A stretch of DNA of 64,000 nucleotides from an uncultured Bacteroidota bacterium (GCA_902793295.1 CADBDA010000005.1:80281-144280), one strand, 5' to 3'. Counted from the stretch's first letter, positions 32,015-41,561 are shown. Notes: generated by a model not told the origin, from the sequence alone. Program-made: numbers and translations.

Positions 32015-34327
32015 ATGAAAAAAATCATTTTTATCATCATATTATTATTCCCCCTGTCGCTCCTTGCCCAGCGACACACCGATGCCAATCTTCTGGGGCA
32101 TGTCATCAATTCAAAAACCGGCGAACATGTGGCCTATGTGACCGTCCTGCTTGAAGGGACAACGATAGGAACGGTGGCCGACGAAACAGGCCACTTCCAT
32201 ATCGCCAATTGTCCGGAAGGGGCTTTCAATGTCATTGTCCGCGGTGTCGGCTACAAGCAGACATCGCTTCGGGTGGTGATCGAGAAAGCGAAAACAGTGG
32301 AAATCAATGTCAGTATCGAACCCGACATCGTGTCTCTCAACCAAGTCGTTGTTACGGCCAACCAGCATGCCGTCAGCCGCATGGAGACTCCGTCGGTGGT
32401 GGGTGTCGTCAGCAGTCGTCAGCTCGAGGCGACGAGTGCCGTCAATCTCGGCGACGGACTGCGCTATCAGACAGGCGTCTGTGTTGAGAACACCTGCCAG
32501 AACTGCGGCGCCTTCGATGTGCGGCTCAACGGTCTTGGTGGCGCCTATTCGCAGGTGCTTATCGACAGCCGTCCCATCAATAGCGCTCTGGCCAGCCTTT
32601 ACTTGTTGGAACAGTTGCCGACAGCGATGATAGACCAGGTCGAGGTGATGCGTGGCGGCGGCTCGGCGCTCTATGGCAGCAACGCCATTGCCGGCGTCAT
32701 CAACGTAATCACCAAGGAACCTGTGCGCAACGGCGCTTCGGTGGGCAACACCACCAGCCTGGTGGGCGGCAACAGCGTCGATTGGAGCAATTCGTTCAAC
32801 GCCAGTGTGGTCAGCGACAACCACAAGGCTGGTCTGTTCATCTATGGCCACAACCGTCAGCGAAACCCTTACGACCACGACGGCGACGGCTATTCCGAAC
32901 TGGGCCTGCTCAAGGCGCGTATGGTGGGCTTCCGAGGCTATCTGCGCACGGGCGACTACTCCAAGCTGAATCTCGAATATCACAATATCAATGACTTCCG
33001 TCGCGGCGGCAACCGCTTCGATCTGCCTTCTAACCAAGCCAACGTCAGCGAAGGCGGCGAGCACGACATCCACTGCGGCAACCTCAAGTGGGACTGGTTC
33101 TCGCCCGACGGTCAGCGCCATCTGTCGGCGTTTGCGTCGATGCAATACGTTGACCGCCAGAGCTACTACGGCGAGCGCGAGGACGACGAGCCCTTCGGCA
33201 ATGCATACGGCTACACCACCGACCTCACCAGCAACGAGGGTGTGCAGTACAGCCGCCATTTCGACCGCCTCTTCTTTATGCCTGCCGAGTTGACCGTGGG
33301 TGCCGAACATACCTACGACCGCCTCAGCGACCGCGCCCTGATGGACAACGACACCATCAGCCAAAGCACCAATGTCGTCAGCATTTATGCCCAAAACGAA
33401 TGGCGCAACAGTCATTGGAACATCCTGTTGGGTCTGCGTGCCGACCGTCACAGCCTGCTGGACATCCCCGTCGTCAGCCCGCGCCTCAATGTGCGTTATG
33501 CCCCCAGCGAACATGTTGTGCTGCGCGCCGGCTATTCGTCGGGCTTCCGCGCTCCGCAGATCTACGACGAGGACCTGCACGTCGGTGCCGTGGGTGGTGA
33601 ACTGTACCGCATCGCCAATGCCGCCGGTCTTCGTCAGGAACGTTCGCATAGCGTCAACGCTTCGGGCGATTTCTGCTTCCATATCGGCGAGATGGAGGGC
33701 GACCTGCTGGTAGAAGGCTTCTATACGCGCATCAACGACGCTTTCGTCAATGAACTGCTTTTCGACGACACAACGTCGGGCTACCTCATCTATGAGCGAC
33801 GCAACGCCGATGGCGCTGAAGTCAAAGGGCTTAACTTTGAATTGCGCCTTACGCCTTCGCCGAACATGCAGCTGCAAGCGGGCGGCACATGGCAGCGCAG
33901 CCGCTACACGGGAGTGGGGCAGGAGTGGAGCGAAGGCAAATACGAGCAGCGTATGGAGCGCGTGCCGAACCTATATGGATATGTTACAGTGCAATACAAT
34001 CCTATCAAGCGCCTCGGTCTTGTCGCCACGGGAACCTTTACCGGACCGATGCTGGTGTACCATTCTGTCGTGGACGATGATGCCAAGCATTCACATTCGG
34101 CTGAGATAGAGCAGGTCACGACGCCGTCGTTTTTCGACCTGACCTTGAAGGCGACTTACACTGTGCCTTTCGGGCAGCGCACCTCGCTCGACCTCAACGC
34201 CGGTGTCAAGAACCTCTTCAACAGCTACCAGCGCGATTTCGACAGCGGTCCCGACCGCGACTCGTCGTACATCTACGGTCCCGCGCAGCCTCGGACGTTG
34301 TTCGTTGGACTGAGACTTAATATCTGA
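32015..34327 (+). CDS. TonB-dependent receptor
   Basis: 770 residues from MKKIIFIIILLFPLSLLAQ, a signal peptide. It has a carboxypeptidase-regulatory domain (about 20-110), then a plug with QVVVTANQHAVSRMETPSVVG, the di-Cys stretch VENTCQNCGAFDVRLNG, VLIDSRPI and GGGSALYGSNAIAGVINVI. A 22-strand barrel ends FVGLRLNI. It imports a ligand through the outer membrane using TonB. The Cys pair in the plug and the His/Cys-rich neighbour suggest a metal or metal chelate. Confidence 0.93.
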   Translation: MKKIIFIIILLFPLSLLAQRHTDANLLGHVINSKTGEHVAYVTVLLEGTTIGTVADETGHFHIANCPEGAFNVIVRGVGYKQTSLRVVIEKAKTVEINVSIEPDIVSLNQVVVTANQHAVSRMETPSVVGVVSSRQLEATSAVNLGDGLRYQTGVCVENTCQNCGAFDVRLNGLGGAYSQVLIDSRPINSALASLYLLEQLPTAMIDQVEVMRGGGSALYGSNAIAGVINVITKEPVRNGASVGNTTSLVGGNSVDWSNSFNASVVSDNHKAGLFIYGHNRQRNPYDHDGDGYSELGLLKARMVGFRGYLRTGDYSKLNLEYHNINDFRRGGNRFDLPSNQANVSEGGEHDIHCGNLKWDWFSPDGQRHLSAFASMQYVDRQSYYGEREDDEPFGNAYGYTTDLTSNEGVQYSRHFDRLFFMPAELTVGAEHTYDRLSDRALMDNDTISQSTNVVSIYAQNEWRNSHWNILLGLRADRHSLLDIPVVSPRLNVRYAPSEHVVLRAGYSSGFRAPQIYDEDLHVGAVGGELYRIANAAGLRQERSHSVNASGDFCFHIGEMEGDLLVEGFYTRINDAFVNELLFDDTTSGYLIYERRNADGAEVKGLNFELRLTPSPNMQLQAGGTWQRSRYTGVGQEWSEGKYEQRMERVPNLYGYVTVQYNPIKRLGLVATGTFTGPMLVYHSVVDDDAKHSHSAEIEQVTTPSFFDLTLKATYTVPFGQRTSLDLNAGVKNLFNSYQRDFDSGPDRDSSYIYGPAQPRTLFVGLRLNI

Positions 34328-34341
34328 TTGTCAACTGATAG

Positions 34342-34397
34342 GTGAAAATGCTTCGAAGTGGTAAAGGTTACTACTCCTCCATTTCGAAGCCTTTCAC
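34342..34397. terminator. Inverted repeat between convergent genes
   Basis: Arms 34342-34361 and 34379-34397 match except for one gap and two mismatches (core GCTTCGAA). The right arm lies in the end of the minus-strand gene. T-runs are weak, so terminator function is likely but not certain. Confidence 0.5.
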
Positions 34398-35339
34398 TGT
34401 CAGTGTGCCACCATAGTTTCGGTCGATGTCAAGATACCAGTAGCATTCGCCACCGACGCTTGCCTCTTCTTGTGGAATCTTGAACACGCGTCCGCGACTG
34501 GTGCGTCTGGCAGGTAGTCCCCATGGTGTCTGCGTTCCATTGGAAATGAAACAGATATGGCCGTCGAGCATCACATAACCTTGTATGTCGCGGAAATAGT
34601 CCATATCGGTCCACAACGATGGCTCATAGGTGTGCAGAATGCAGTTGTAGTTGATGCAACAGGTTGTGTCAGCGTTGCCTAACAGACCACATTTGGATTG
34701 GGTGTTGTCATAGAAACGCAGCATATATTGTTGCTGCTGCAATTGTTTGTTGTTGTGGACAATTGAATCCAATGAAACCCTTATGTTATCATCGTATTCT
34801 GTGATTTCATACTCAAACAGATACACCGATGGAGAGTCTTCACCCATCGACTCGTCGACCACCCAGGCACAAGACTCGGAATCATATTTTGTGCAGAATA
34901 CATTCCACTTGCCGACAGTCGAAAGGTATTGCCCTTGGCCCCAAATGTCATAAAAACAGAGGCAGTACGAGGTGTCGCTTAATATGATGTAATCAAATGT
35001 ACAATTGATGTTTTCCCCCTGCAGATGAATGTAGTATTTATTGTCATGGTATCCTTTTTGGAAACTGACATCTATAAGACTGTCAGGCACCTTGCCTCCG
35101 TTTTCCTGTCTGAAAGCCTCAATTTTCTCAATAGCGTATTCTCCTGCTTGCAAGTGCTTCAATGTCCATTGGTAAGGAGTGTCATCAGCTTCGAATAAGA
35201 GAATGACAATCCATAGCGTGAAGAACGCTATCAGCCAGACGATGAACCCACCGAGGGTGGTGAAGTTGCCAAAAGCAGCGCCCCGCAGATGACGCCGGCG
35301 TGGAGAGACAATCTGTTTGGAACGTTCTTTTGCGTGCAT
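34371..35339 (-). CDS. Hypothetical single-pass membrane protein
   Basis: 322 residues. The basic N-terminus (about 1-22) is followed by one membrane helix (TLGGFIVWLIAFFTLWIVILLF, about 28-49 with no signal cleavage site). The remaining 270 residues are outside and contain nine or so scattered cysteines, several aromatic clusters and two QQQ/KQLQQ stretches. I do not recognise a family. It is monocistronic between convergent and divergent neighbours, and more AT-rich than ileS. Confidence 0.6.
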   Translation of the reverse strand: MHAKERSKQIVSPRRRHLRGAAFGNFTTLGGFIVWLIAFFTLWIVILLFEADDTPYQWTLKHLQAGEYAIEKIEAFRQENGGKVPDSLIDVSFQKGYHDNKYYIHLQGENINCTFDYIILSDTSYCLCFYDIWGQGQYLSTVGKWNVFCTKYDSESCAWVVDESMGEDSPSVYLFEYEITEYDDNIRVSLDSIVHNNKQLQQQQYMLRFYDNTQSKCGLLGNADTTCCINYNCILHTYEPSLWTDMDYFRDIQGYVMLDGHICFISNGTQTPWGLPARRTSRGRVFKIPQEEASVGGECYWYLDIDRNYGGTLTVKGFEMEE

Positions 35340-35478
35340 TGAGAATCTGTTTTTCTTTATCTGTAGCAGAATGCGGCTTTTTTTTTACATGAGTAACGTC
35401 TTTTTTTTAATTATATTGTCAATTTCCGTTTCGAGCCAGCCTTTGAAAGTAAAAAACGTGCAGTTTCAAAATTTTATG

Positions 35479-35486
35479 TATTTTTG
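35479..35486 (+). promoter_or_regulatory. -7 box of ileS
   Basis: TATTTTTG exact to TAnnTTTG, 69 bases before the ATG. No leader structure such as a T-box is visible. Confidence 0.6.
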
Positions 35487-35555
35487 TAGTTTGGTCATTC
35501 TGGCTTGAGTTGTTGCAACAGATTGACTGTGTGGTAATAATGTATTATTTTGATT

Positions 35556-38500
35556 ATGAAATACAACGAATATAAGCAGCTTGATTTGACCCGCATCGGC
35601 GAGGAAGTGCGCCGTTGGTGGGAGGAAAACGAGACCTTTGAAAAAGGTCAGAAACTGAGCGAAGGCCATCCTTCGTTTGTCTTTTATGACGGTCCGCCGT
35701 CGGCCAACGGCAAGCCGGGCATCCATCACGTTATGGCACGCACCATCAAGGATGTCTTCTGCCGCTACAAGGCGCAGAAGGGCTTCCACGTTGACCGCAA
35801 GGCCGGTTGGGACACCCACGGCCTGCCCGTCGAACTTGGCGTCGAGAAAACCCTCGGTATCACCAAAGAGGATATCGGCAAGAAAATCAGCGTCGACGAC
35901 TACAACCACGCTTGCCGCACCGAAGTCTTGAAGTACAAGGACCTCTGGGACGAATTGACCAAGCAGATGGGTTATTGGGTCGACCTCAAGAACCCCTACA
36001 TCACCTTCGAAAACGAATATATCGAGACCCTCTGGTTCCTGCTCAAGAAACTCTACGACAAGGGCCTTCTCTATAAGGGCTACACCATCCAGCCTTTCAG
36101 CCCCGCTGCCGGTACAGGCCTTTCCAGCCACGAGCTCAACCTGCCTGGCTGCTACCGCGATGTGAAGGACACCACCTGCGTGGCCATGTTCAAACTGAAA
36201 ACGGACAACGGCGAGCTGAAAAACGCCGCCGGCCGTTCGCCATTCGCTGCACCTGCCGCCGGTGTGACAACCTATGCCATCGCTTGGACCACCACTCCGT
36301 GGACCCTCCCCAGCAATACGGCACTCTGCGTCGGTCCTGCCATCGATTATGTGCTTCTCGATACCCTTCATCCCCAAACGGGCGACGCCTGTCGCATCGT
36401 TATGGCAAAAGCCTTGGTGAACAGCATGTTCCCCACCAAGGAGGGTGAAGAACCCAAATACACCGTCTTGGCCGAATGCAAAGGTTCCGATCTTGAGGGC
36501 ATCTATTACGAGCAACTCATCCCATGGGTCAAACCCACCGTGGTCGACAGCGCAGCACAGACCCATCGTCCGGCAACCGACACCGAGGCCTTCCGCATCA
36601 TCTTGGGCGACTATGTCACCACCGAGGATGGTACCGGTATCGTCCATATCGCGCCCACCTTCGGCGCCGACGACGCCCGCGTGGCAAAGAAGGCTGGCAT
36701 TGCCGACCTGCTGCTCTACGACGCCGACGGCAAGCAGATGCCTATGGTCGACCGCCGTGGCCGCTTTGCGCCCATCGCCGACCTCGACGCCAACTGGGTC
36801 GCCGACAATGTCGACACACAGGCCTACGGCCAGTATGCCGGCAAGTTTGTCAAGAACGCCTTCGATGCCACCAAGACAGAGAAGGATATGAGCCTCGACG
36901 TCGAACTGGTCATCATGCTCAAGGGTGAAGGCAAGCTCTTCAAGAGCGAAAAGCACACCCACAGCTATCCCCATTGCTGGCGTACCGACAAACCGGTGCT
37001 CTACTACCCCCTCGACAGCTGGTTCATCCGCACCACCGCTCTCAAGGACCGCATGATTGAACTCAACCGCACCATCAACTGGAAACCCGAGGCCACCGGT
37101 TCCGGCCGCTTCGGCAACTGGCTTGAAAATATCGTCGACTGGAACCTGAGCCGTAGCCGCTACTGGGGCACTCCGCTGCCCATTTGGCGCACCGAGGACG
37201 GTCGCGAGGAAATCTGCATCGGCAGCATCAAGCAGCTGCGCGAGGAGATTGACAGGGCTGTCAAGGCCGGTGTGATGAAGGACAATCCTTACGCAAGCGA
37301 CGATATCAATGCGTTCGACCTCCATCGTCCGTATATCGACAGCGTCGTCCTCATTTCGCCCTCGGGCAAACCCATGCACCGTGAACCCGACCTGATCGAC
37401 GTGTGGTTCGACAGCGGCGCCATGCCCTACGCCCAGATCCACTATATGGGCGAGGAGCTGCGCAAGGACCAGTTCCCGGCCGACTTCATCGCCGAGGGCG
37501 TCGACCAGACCCGCGGATGGTTCTACACCCTCCACGCTATCGCTACCATGTGCTTCGACAGCGTCGCCTTCAAAAATGTCATCTCCAACGGCCTCGTGCT
37601 CGACAAGAACGGCAACAAGATGTCCAAACGTCTCGGCAACGGTGTCGACCCATTCGAGACGCTCAAGAAATACGGCCCCGACGCCACCCGCTGGTACATG
37701 ATCACCAACAGCCAGCCGTGGGACAACCTCAAATTCGACGCCGAGGGCGTCGACGAGGTGCGCCGCAAGCTCTTCGGCACCCTCTTCAACACCTACAGCT
37801 TCTTCGCACTCTATGCCAACCTCGACGGCTTCGAGTACAAGGAGGCCGACCTGCCCCTCGACCGTCGCCCCGAAATTGACCGTTGGATCCTCAGCGAACT
37901 CAACACCCTCGTCAAAACCGTCGACGAGGCCTTCGCCGACTATGAGCCTACACGCGCCGGACGCGCCATCGCCGAATTTGTCGACGCCTACCTCAGCAAC
38001 TGGTACGTCCGCCTCTCCCGCCGCCGCTTCTGGAAGGGCGATTACAGCGACGACAAAGTCTCGGCCTATCAGACGCTCTACACCTGTCTCGAAACACTCA
38101 GCCGACTCATGTCGCCCATCGCACCCTTCTTCAGCGAACGCCTCTTTGCCGACCTCAATGCCGTCACCCATAGGCTCGACGTGGCATCGGTCCACCATGC
38201 CCCGTTCCCCGAGGTGCATCAGGAGCTTATCGACAAAGCCCTCGAAGAACGTATGCAGCTGGCTCAGAAGATCTGCTCCATGGGACTTTCGCTCCGCAAG
38301 AAGAGCAATCTTCGTGTCCGTCAGCCGCTGGCCAAAATCGTCCTCCCCGTCCACGACGACAATTTCCGCCTGCAGGTTGAGCGTGTCAAACATCTCATCT
38401 GCAGCGAACTCAATATCAAGGATGTGGAATTCCTTGCTGCCGACAATTCCATGTTGGTCAAGAGCATCAAGCCGAATTTCAAGACCCTCGGACCGCGCTA

Positions 38501-38981
38501 CGGTAAGATTATGAAGGCTATCGCCGCCACCGTCACCGCCTTCTCGCAGACTCAAATCAACGAACTCGAGGCCAACGGCCGCTACGACCTCACCGTCGAA
38601 GGTCAGCCTGTCGAACTGCTGCTCTCCGATGTCGAGATCGCTACGCAGGATATCCCCGGATGGGTCGTCGCCAACGAAGGCAGCCTCACCGTCGCCCTCG
38701 ACATCACCCTTACGCCCGAACTCGTCGACGAGGGTATCGCCCGCGAACTGGTCAACCGCATCCAAAATATCCGCAAGGACGGCTTCGACGTCACCGACCG
38801 CATCACCGTCGCCCTCCAACATGGACCTTGGGACGATGCTGTCACCCGTTACAAGGACTATATCTGCAGCGAAACGCTATGCGAGCAGCTCGACTTGGTT
38901 GACACCGTCAACGACCCTGCTGCGCAAACTGTCGAAATTGTCGACGGCCAGTCCGCACAGCTCCTCGTCTGCAAAAAATAA
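35556..38981 (+). CDS. ileS: Isoleucyl-tRNA synthetase
   Basis: 1141 residues from MKYNEYKQLDLTRIG; the TTG two codons upstream is not favoured. It charges tRNA-Ile. The HIGH-type signature is PPSANGKPGIHH (47-58), KMSKR is at 688-692, and an editing (CP1) domain lies between. The anticodon-binding domain follows from about 760. No CxxC zinc cluster is seen at the C-terminus, and KMSKR rather than KMSKS, both of which fit the type 2 (eukaryote-like) form. mnmD follows by 80 bp. Confidence 0.97.
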   Translation: MKYNEYKQLDLTRIGEEVRRWWEENETFEKGQKLSEGHPSFVFYDGPPSANGKPGIHHVMARTIKDVFCRYKAQKGFHVDRKAGWDTHGLPVELGVEKTLGITKEDIGKKISVDDYNHACRTEVLKYKDLWDELTKQMGYWVDLKNPYITFENEYIETLWFLLKKLYDKGLLYKGYTIQPFSPAAGTGLSSHELNLPGCYRDVKDTTCVAMFKLKTDNGELKNAAGRSPFAAPAAGVTTYAIAWTTTPWTLPSNTALCVGPAIDYVLLDTLHPQTGDACRIVMAKALVNSMFPTKEGEEPKYTVLAECKGSDLEGIYYEQLIPWVKPTVVDSAAQTHRPATDTEAFRIILGDYVTTEDGTGIVHIAPTFGADDARVAKKAGIADLLLYDADGKQMPMVDRRGRFAPIADLDANWVADNVDTQAYGQYAGKFVKNAFDATKTEKDMSLDVELVIMLKGEGKLFKSEKHTHSYPHCWRTDKPVLYYPLDSWFIRTTALKDRMIELNRTINWKPEATGSGRFGNWLENIVDWNLSRSRYWGTPLPIWRTEDGREEICIGSIKQLREEIDRAVKAGVMKDNPYASDDINAFDLHRPYIDSVVLISPSGKPMHREPDLIDVWFDSGAMPYAQIHYMGEELRKDQFPADFIAEGVDQTRGWFYTLHAIATMCFDSVAFKNVISNGLVLDKNGNKMSKRLGNGVDPFETLKKYGPDATRWYMITNSQPWDNLKFDAEGVDEVRRKLFGTLFNTYSFFALYANLDGFEYKEADLPLDRRPEIDRWILSELNTLVKTVDEAFADYEPTRAGRAIAEFVDAYLSNWYVRLSRRRFWKGDYSDDKVSAYQTLYTCLETLSRLMSPIAPFFSERLFADLNAVTHRLDVASVHHAPFPEVHQELIDKALEERMQLAQKICSMGLSLRKKSNLRVRQPLAKIVLPVHDDNFRLQVERVKHLICSELNIKDVEFLAADNSMLVKSIKPNFKTLGPRYGKIMKAIAATVTAFSQTQINELEANGRYDLTVEGQPVELLLSDVEIATQDIPGWVVANEGSLTVALDITLTPELVDEGIARELVNRIQNIRKDGFDVTDRITVALQHGPWDDAVTRYKDYICSETLCEQLDLVDTVNDPAAQTVEIVDGQSAQLLVCKK

Positions 38982-39061
38982 AGATTGACCAACCATCTCC
39001 ACAGCCGTGTGGCTCACCCCGAGTCGCACGGCTGTATCTTTCCCCCATACCACAAAAGAAA

Positions 39062-39760
39062 ATGCAGCTCACCCTTACAGCCGACGGTTCCCATACCCTC
39101 CAAATGGATGGTTGCGACGAGCACTACCATTCCACCGAAGGTGCTGTCGAAGAGGCGCGTCATGTCTATCTGCGCCCCTGTTTCCATGCCGCCTTGAACC
39201 GTTTTCCCCAGGCCGTTCCTCTCGCGCTCTTTGAGATGGGATTCGGAACAGGCCTCAATGCACTTCTGACTCGTATCGAAGCCGAACGGCTGCACCGTCC
39301 TGTTTCTTACACCGCCGTCGAACTGAACCCCCTCGACCCCCAGTGCTACACCGCATTGAACTATCCCGAATGCCTTTCTGTGCCAGCCACCTATTTCCTT
39401 CAGTTGCACGATTGTCCATGGAATAGTCCCGTCCGGCTCTCGCCGTGGTTCACCCTTTGCAAATATCGTGCCGACATCCGCACTTTCCCCTTTCCCCTCC
39501 AGCCCACATTCCATGCGGTCTACTACGATGCTTTTGCCCCCCAATACCAGCCGCAGCTCTGGACATCCCTCGTCTTCGACCCCCTCGCCCGTTCCCTCTT
39601 CCCCGGAGCATTGCTCACCACCTATTGTTGCAAGGGCGATGTCAAACGCGCCTTGCAGGCTGCCGGTTTCCTGACACACAAACTGCCCGGCTACGGACGC
39701 AAAAGGGAGATGTTGTGCGCCACCATGCCGCTGCCCCATCCAGACCCCACCCTCCAATGA
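39062..39760 (+). CDS. mnmD: tRNA (mnm5s2U34) methyltransferase MnmD-like
   Basis: 232 residues. SAM-binding motif FEMGFGTGLNALL (58-70), then YTAVELNPL, and the catalytic-region motif YYDAFAPQYQPQLW. It resembles the C5-aminomethyluridine methyltransferase half of E. coli MnmC, here standing alone without the FAD oxidase domain. This is the usual MnmD form in Bacteroidetes. It finishes wobble modification of tRNAs for Lys, Glu, Gln and others. Downstream of ileS on the same strand. Confidence 0.9.
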   Translation: MQLTLTADGSHTLQMDGCDEHYHSTEGAVEEARHVYLRPCFHAALNRFPQAVPLALFEMGFGTGLNALLTRIEAERLHRPVSYTAVELNPLDPQCYTALNYPECLSVPATYFLQLHDCPWNSPVRLSPWFTLCKYRADIRTFPFPLQPTFHAVYYDAFAPQYQPQLWTSLVFDPLARSLFPGALLTTYCCKGDVKRALQAAGFLTHKLPGYGRKREMLCATMPLPHPDPTLQ

Positions 39761-39899
39761 AACCGCTAACAATCGGTCGGACTGTGGCCTTTTTTTTTTC
39801 AACACGCATCCGCATCTGTCCAGAAAAGTTCACACTCTTTTTTTAACCTAAATTGGCCATTAGAACGAGGAATAGTTTTTCCACATTCACCGTCGAACC

Positions 39900-39987
39900 G
39901 TCCCATAGGGACACAACATAGGTAGCTGGCCAATTAATTGGCTGGTATTCATGGTTTTGTGTTATATAAGCATGCCTTTAGGTATGC
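39900..39987. repeat. Three short palindromes in a row
   Basis: GTCCCATAGGGAC (39900-39912), GCCAATTAATTGGC (39929-39942) and GCATGCC-TTTA-GGTATGC (39970-39987) follow each other at about 30-base spacing in the 800-bp gap after mnmD. The first and third resemble short palindromes I know from dispersed Bacteroidetes intergenic repeats. The rest of 39761-40567 is AT-rich and holds a T-run near 39789, a -7 box and a small ORF. Confidence 0.6.
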
Positions 39988-40208
39988 GACCATTAATTTG
40001 TAACGTACTGGCAATGGCCGCCGCAGGCGACAGCATCGGATTGCAGTGTTAGCCGCAGTTCTCCCGAGGGGTGTATTGTATTGTCGCAACGACAAACTGG
40101 AAACTTGATTCGATTCTAATGTTCACGTTTACATTTTTTTGTGTTATGATTTTAAAATTAGCAAGAAAACAAAAATACTGGTTTCCGCGTAAATCGGAAG
40201 AATTTTTT

Positions 40209-40216
40209 TATCTTTG
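40209..40216 (+). promoter_or_regulatory. -7 box before the small Cys-rich ORF
   Basis: TATCTTTG exact to TAnnTTTG, 20 bases before the ATG at 40237. No clear -33 element. Confidence 0.5.
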
Positions 40217-40236
40217 CACCTGAATTCGTTGACCAA

Positions 40237-40371
40237 ATGACGGCACAATCGACCATAGAAAAACCTCTTTTTTCCGACGCTTTTCTCTTAAAAAACGCCG
40301 ATTGGGATTGCTTGTCAAATAGCTGTTTTTGTGATAGATGTGAAAATGAATCCATGGTCCTACGAATGTAA
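40237..40371 (+). CDS. Possible 44-residue Cys-rich peptide
   Basis: ATG to TAA, reading MTAQSTIEKPLFSDAFLLK and then DWDCLSNSCFCDRCENES. The four cysteines sit in a C-x4-C-x-C-x2-C pattern. A consensus -7 box precedes it at leaderless-plausible distance. It has no recognised family. It may instead be the 5' end of a lost gene. Confidence 0.35.
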   Translation: MTAQSTIEKPLFSDAFLLKNADWDCLSNSCFCDRCENESMVLRM

Positions 40372-40567
40372 GATAATTCGTTGATAAATCGAAAGTACCA
40401 TAATCAAGAATGATAGGCTATATGGTAAAAATGCGACTCTCGACCTGGATAAAGTTGAAATACCGGGTCGTCAATTTTCACAGACATGATGAATTCGCCT
40501 TTTCAATGAATATGAAGTGTGTTAATAAAATAGTGAAACATATCAATAATAAAAACAAATAGCCGCG

Positions 40568-41251
40568 ATGAAACAATTATTCTGTCTTTCCGTGCTGTTC
40601 CTGTTGAACATGTCCTTCCTACGTGCTCAGGATATGCAAACAAAATTTCCGGTATCAAATGTTTCCCGGCTTTATGAGCCAATCCTTAATTATATATGTA
40701 ATTATTCTTATCGTGATACAAGTGAGAAGGCATACGCTAATTGTGCATTTTTTGTGAATGGACAATTCGTCGGATCAAGTGCAGGTTTTGTGTTATTCAC
40801 AAATACGGAAGGGAACAGAGACTCTGCCTTTTTCATGCAAGATGGTAGTATGCTTATCTTTAGACGACAAGATTATAATAGAATGTTTCCTGGCAATACG
40901 CTAAAGGATGTGTTAGAAAATGTAAAAGGCAGGGAGGATATAACTATTGTATACGAAATCGATACCCGAGATAACTCCATTATGCGTGTTATGCGTGGTG
41001 ATAGAAAAACGTGGGTGAACGGGACGTTCGTATTTGACAGTAAATTAATGCTCTTATACACATCCCCCGAAGCCCCAGTTTGCAGTTATGTGTGTTTCTA
41101 TACGGCTAGAAAGTATTATAAGTATCCCAATTGTTATCATGTCTTTTGGCATTTTGGAGGCTATTCCAATATTCGATATTATGGCGATAAGAAATACCAC
41201 AAAAAGGTATATCGTAATGCGAGAAAAGTATTAAGAACTGCTTATTTTTGA
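40568..41251 (+). CDS. Orphan secreted protein in an AT-rich island
   Basis: 227 residues. A signal peptide (MKQLFCLSVLFLLNMSFLRAQ) precedes a mature domain with mixed strands (FVNGQFVGSSAGFVLF, IVYEIDTRDNSIMRVM) and a Tyr/Lys-rich end (YYGDKKYHKKVYRNARK). The codon use is much more AT-rich than the flanks, suggesting transfer. I do not recognise the family. It lies just before an RHS-core fragment, so it may be part of a former polymorphic-toxin or secreted-protein locus. Confidence 0.65.
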   Translation: MKQLFCLSVLFLLNMSFLRAQDMQTKFPVSNVSRLYEPILNYICNYSYRDTSEKAYANCAFFVNGQFVGSSAGFVLFTNTEGNRDSAFFMQDGSMLIFRRQDYNRMFPGNTLKDVLENVKGREDITIVYEIDTRDNSIMRVMRGDRKTWVNGTFVFDSKLMLLYTSPEAPVCSYVCFYTARKYYKYPNCYHVFWHFGGYSNIRYYGDKKYHKKVYRNARKVLRTAYF

Positions 41252-41275
41252 TCCTCAATATTTTTTATTTATGCG

Positions 41276-41443
41276 ATGCTAGTTCCTAATAACGATATCA
41301 CATTCTCTTTCTCCAGCAAAGAACGCGACGAGGAGACGGGGTATTCCTACTTCGGTGCCAGATACTTGGACCACGAACTGACGACCACATGGCTGAGCGT
41401 CGATCCCATGTCAGACAAGTACCTGAATTCGACAACCCAATGA
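41276..41443 (+). pseudogene. RHS repeat-associated core fragment
   Basis: 55 codons: the frame reads SSKERDEETGYSYFGARYLD, HELTTTWLSVDPMSDKY, the hallmark of the RHS-associated core that cleaves toxin tips, then degenerates and stops at 41441. The long YD-repeat region upstream and the variable tip downstream are absent. It is either an orphan fragment or the remains of a deleted RHS/YD gene. The rest of 41252-41663 has only the hairpin at 41562. Confidence 0.8.
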
Positions 41444-41561
41444 TGGCACAAAAAAACATAGCAAACAACTACATTTCTGACGCTTTTGTCGGACAGGGCG
41501 CGTGTTGGCGGTACGGGTCGAGTTGTGCCGCTGTGTTCTGATCGGCGGGGCGGTTTTCCAA

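Noticed and set aside
32111..33877. 588-codon minus-strand frame inside the TonB receptor
   Set aside because: Antisense shadow; the receptor on the plus strand has a full domain set.
35340..35555. T-box or other riboswitch before ileS
   Set aside because: No T-box sequence, specifier loop or terminator was found; only a -7 box is visible.
35466..38822. 1118-codon open frame on the minus strand opposite ileS
   Set aside because: Antisense frame produced by strong codon bias in ileS; translation has no motif and the plus-strand gene is certain.
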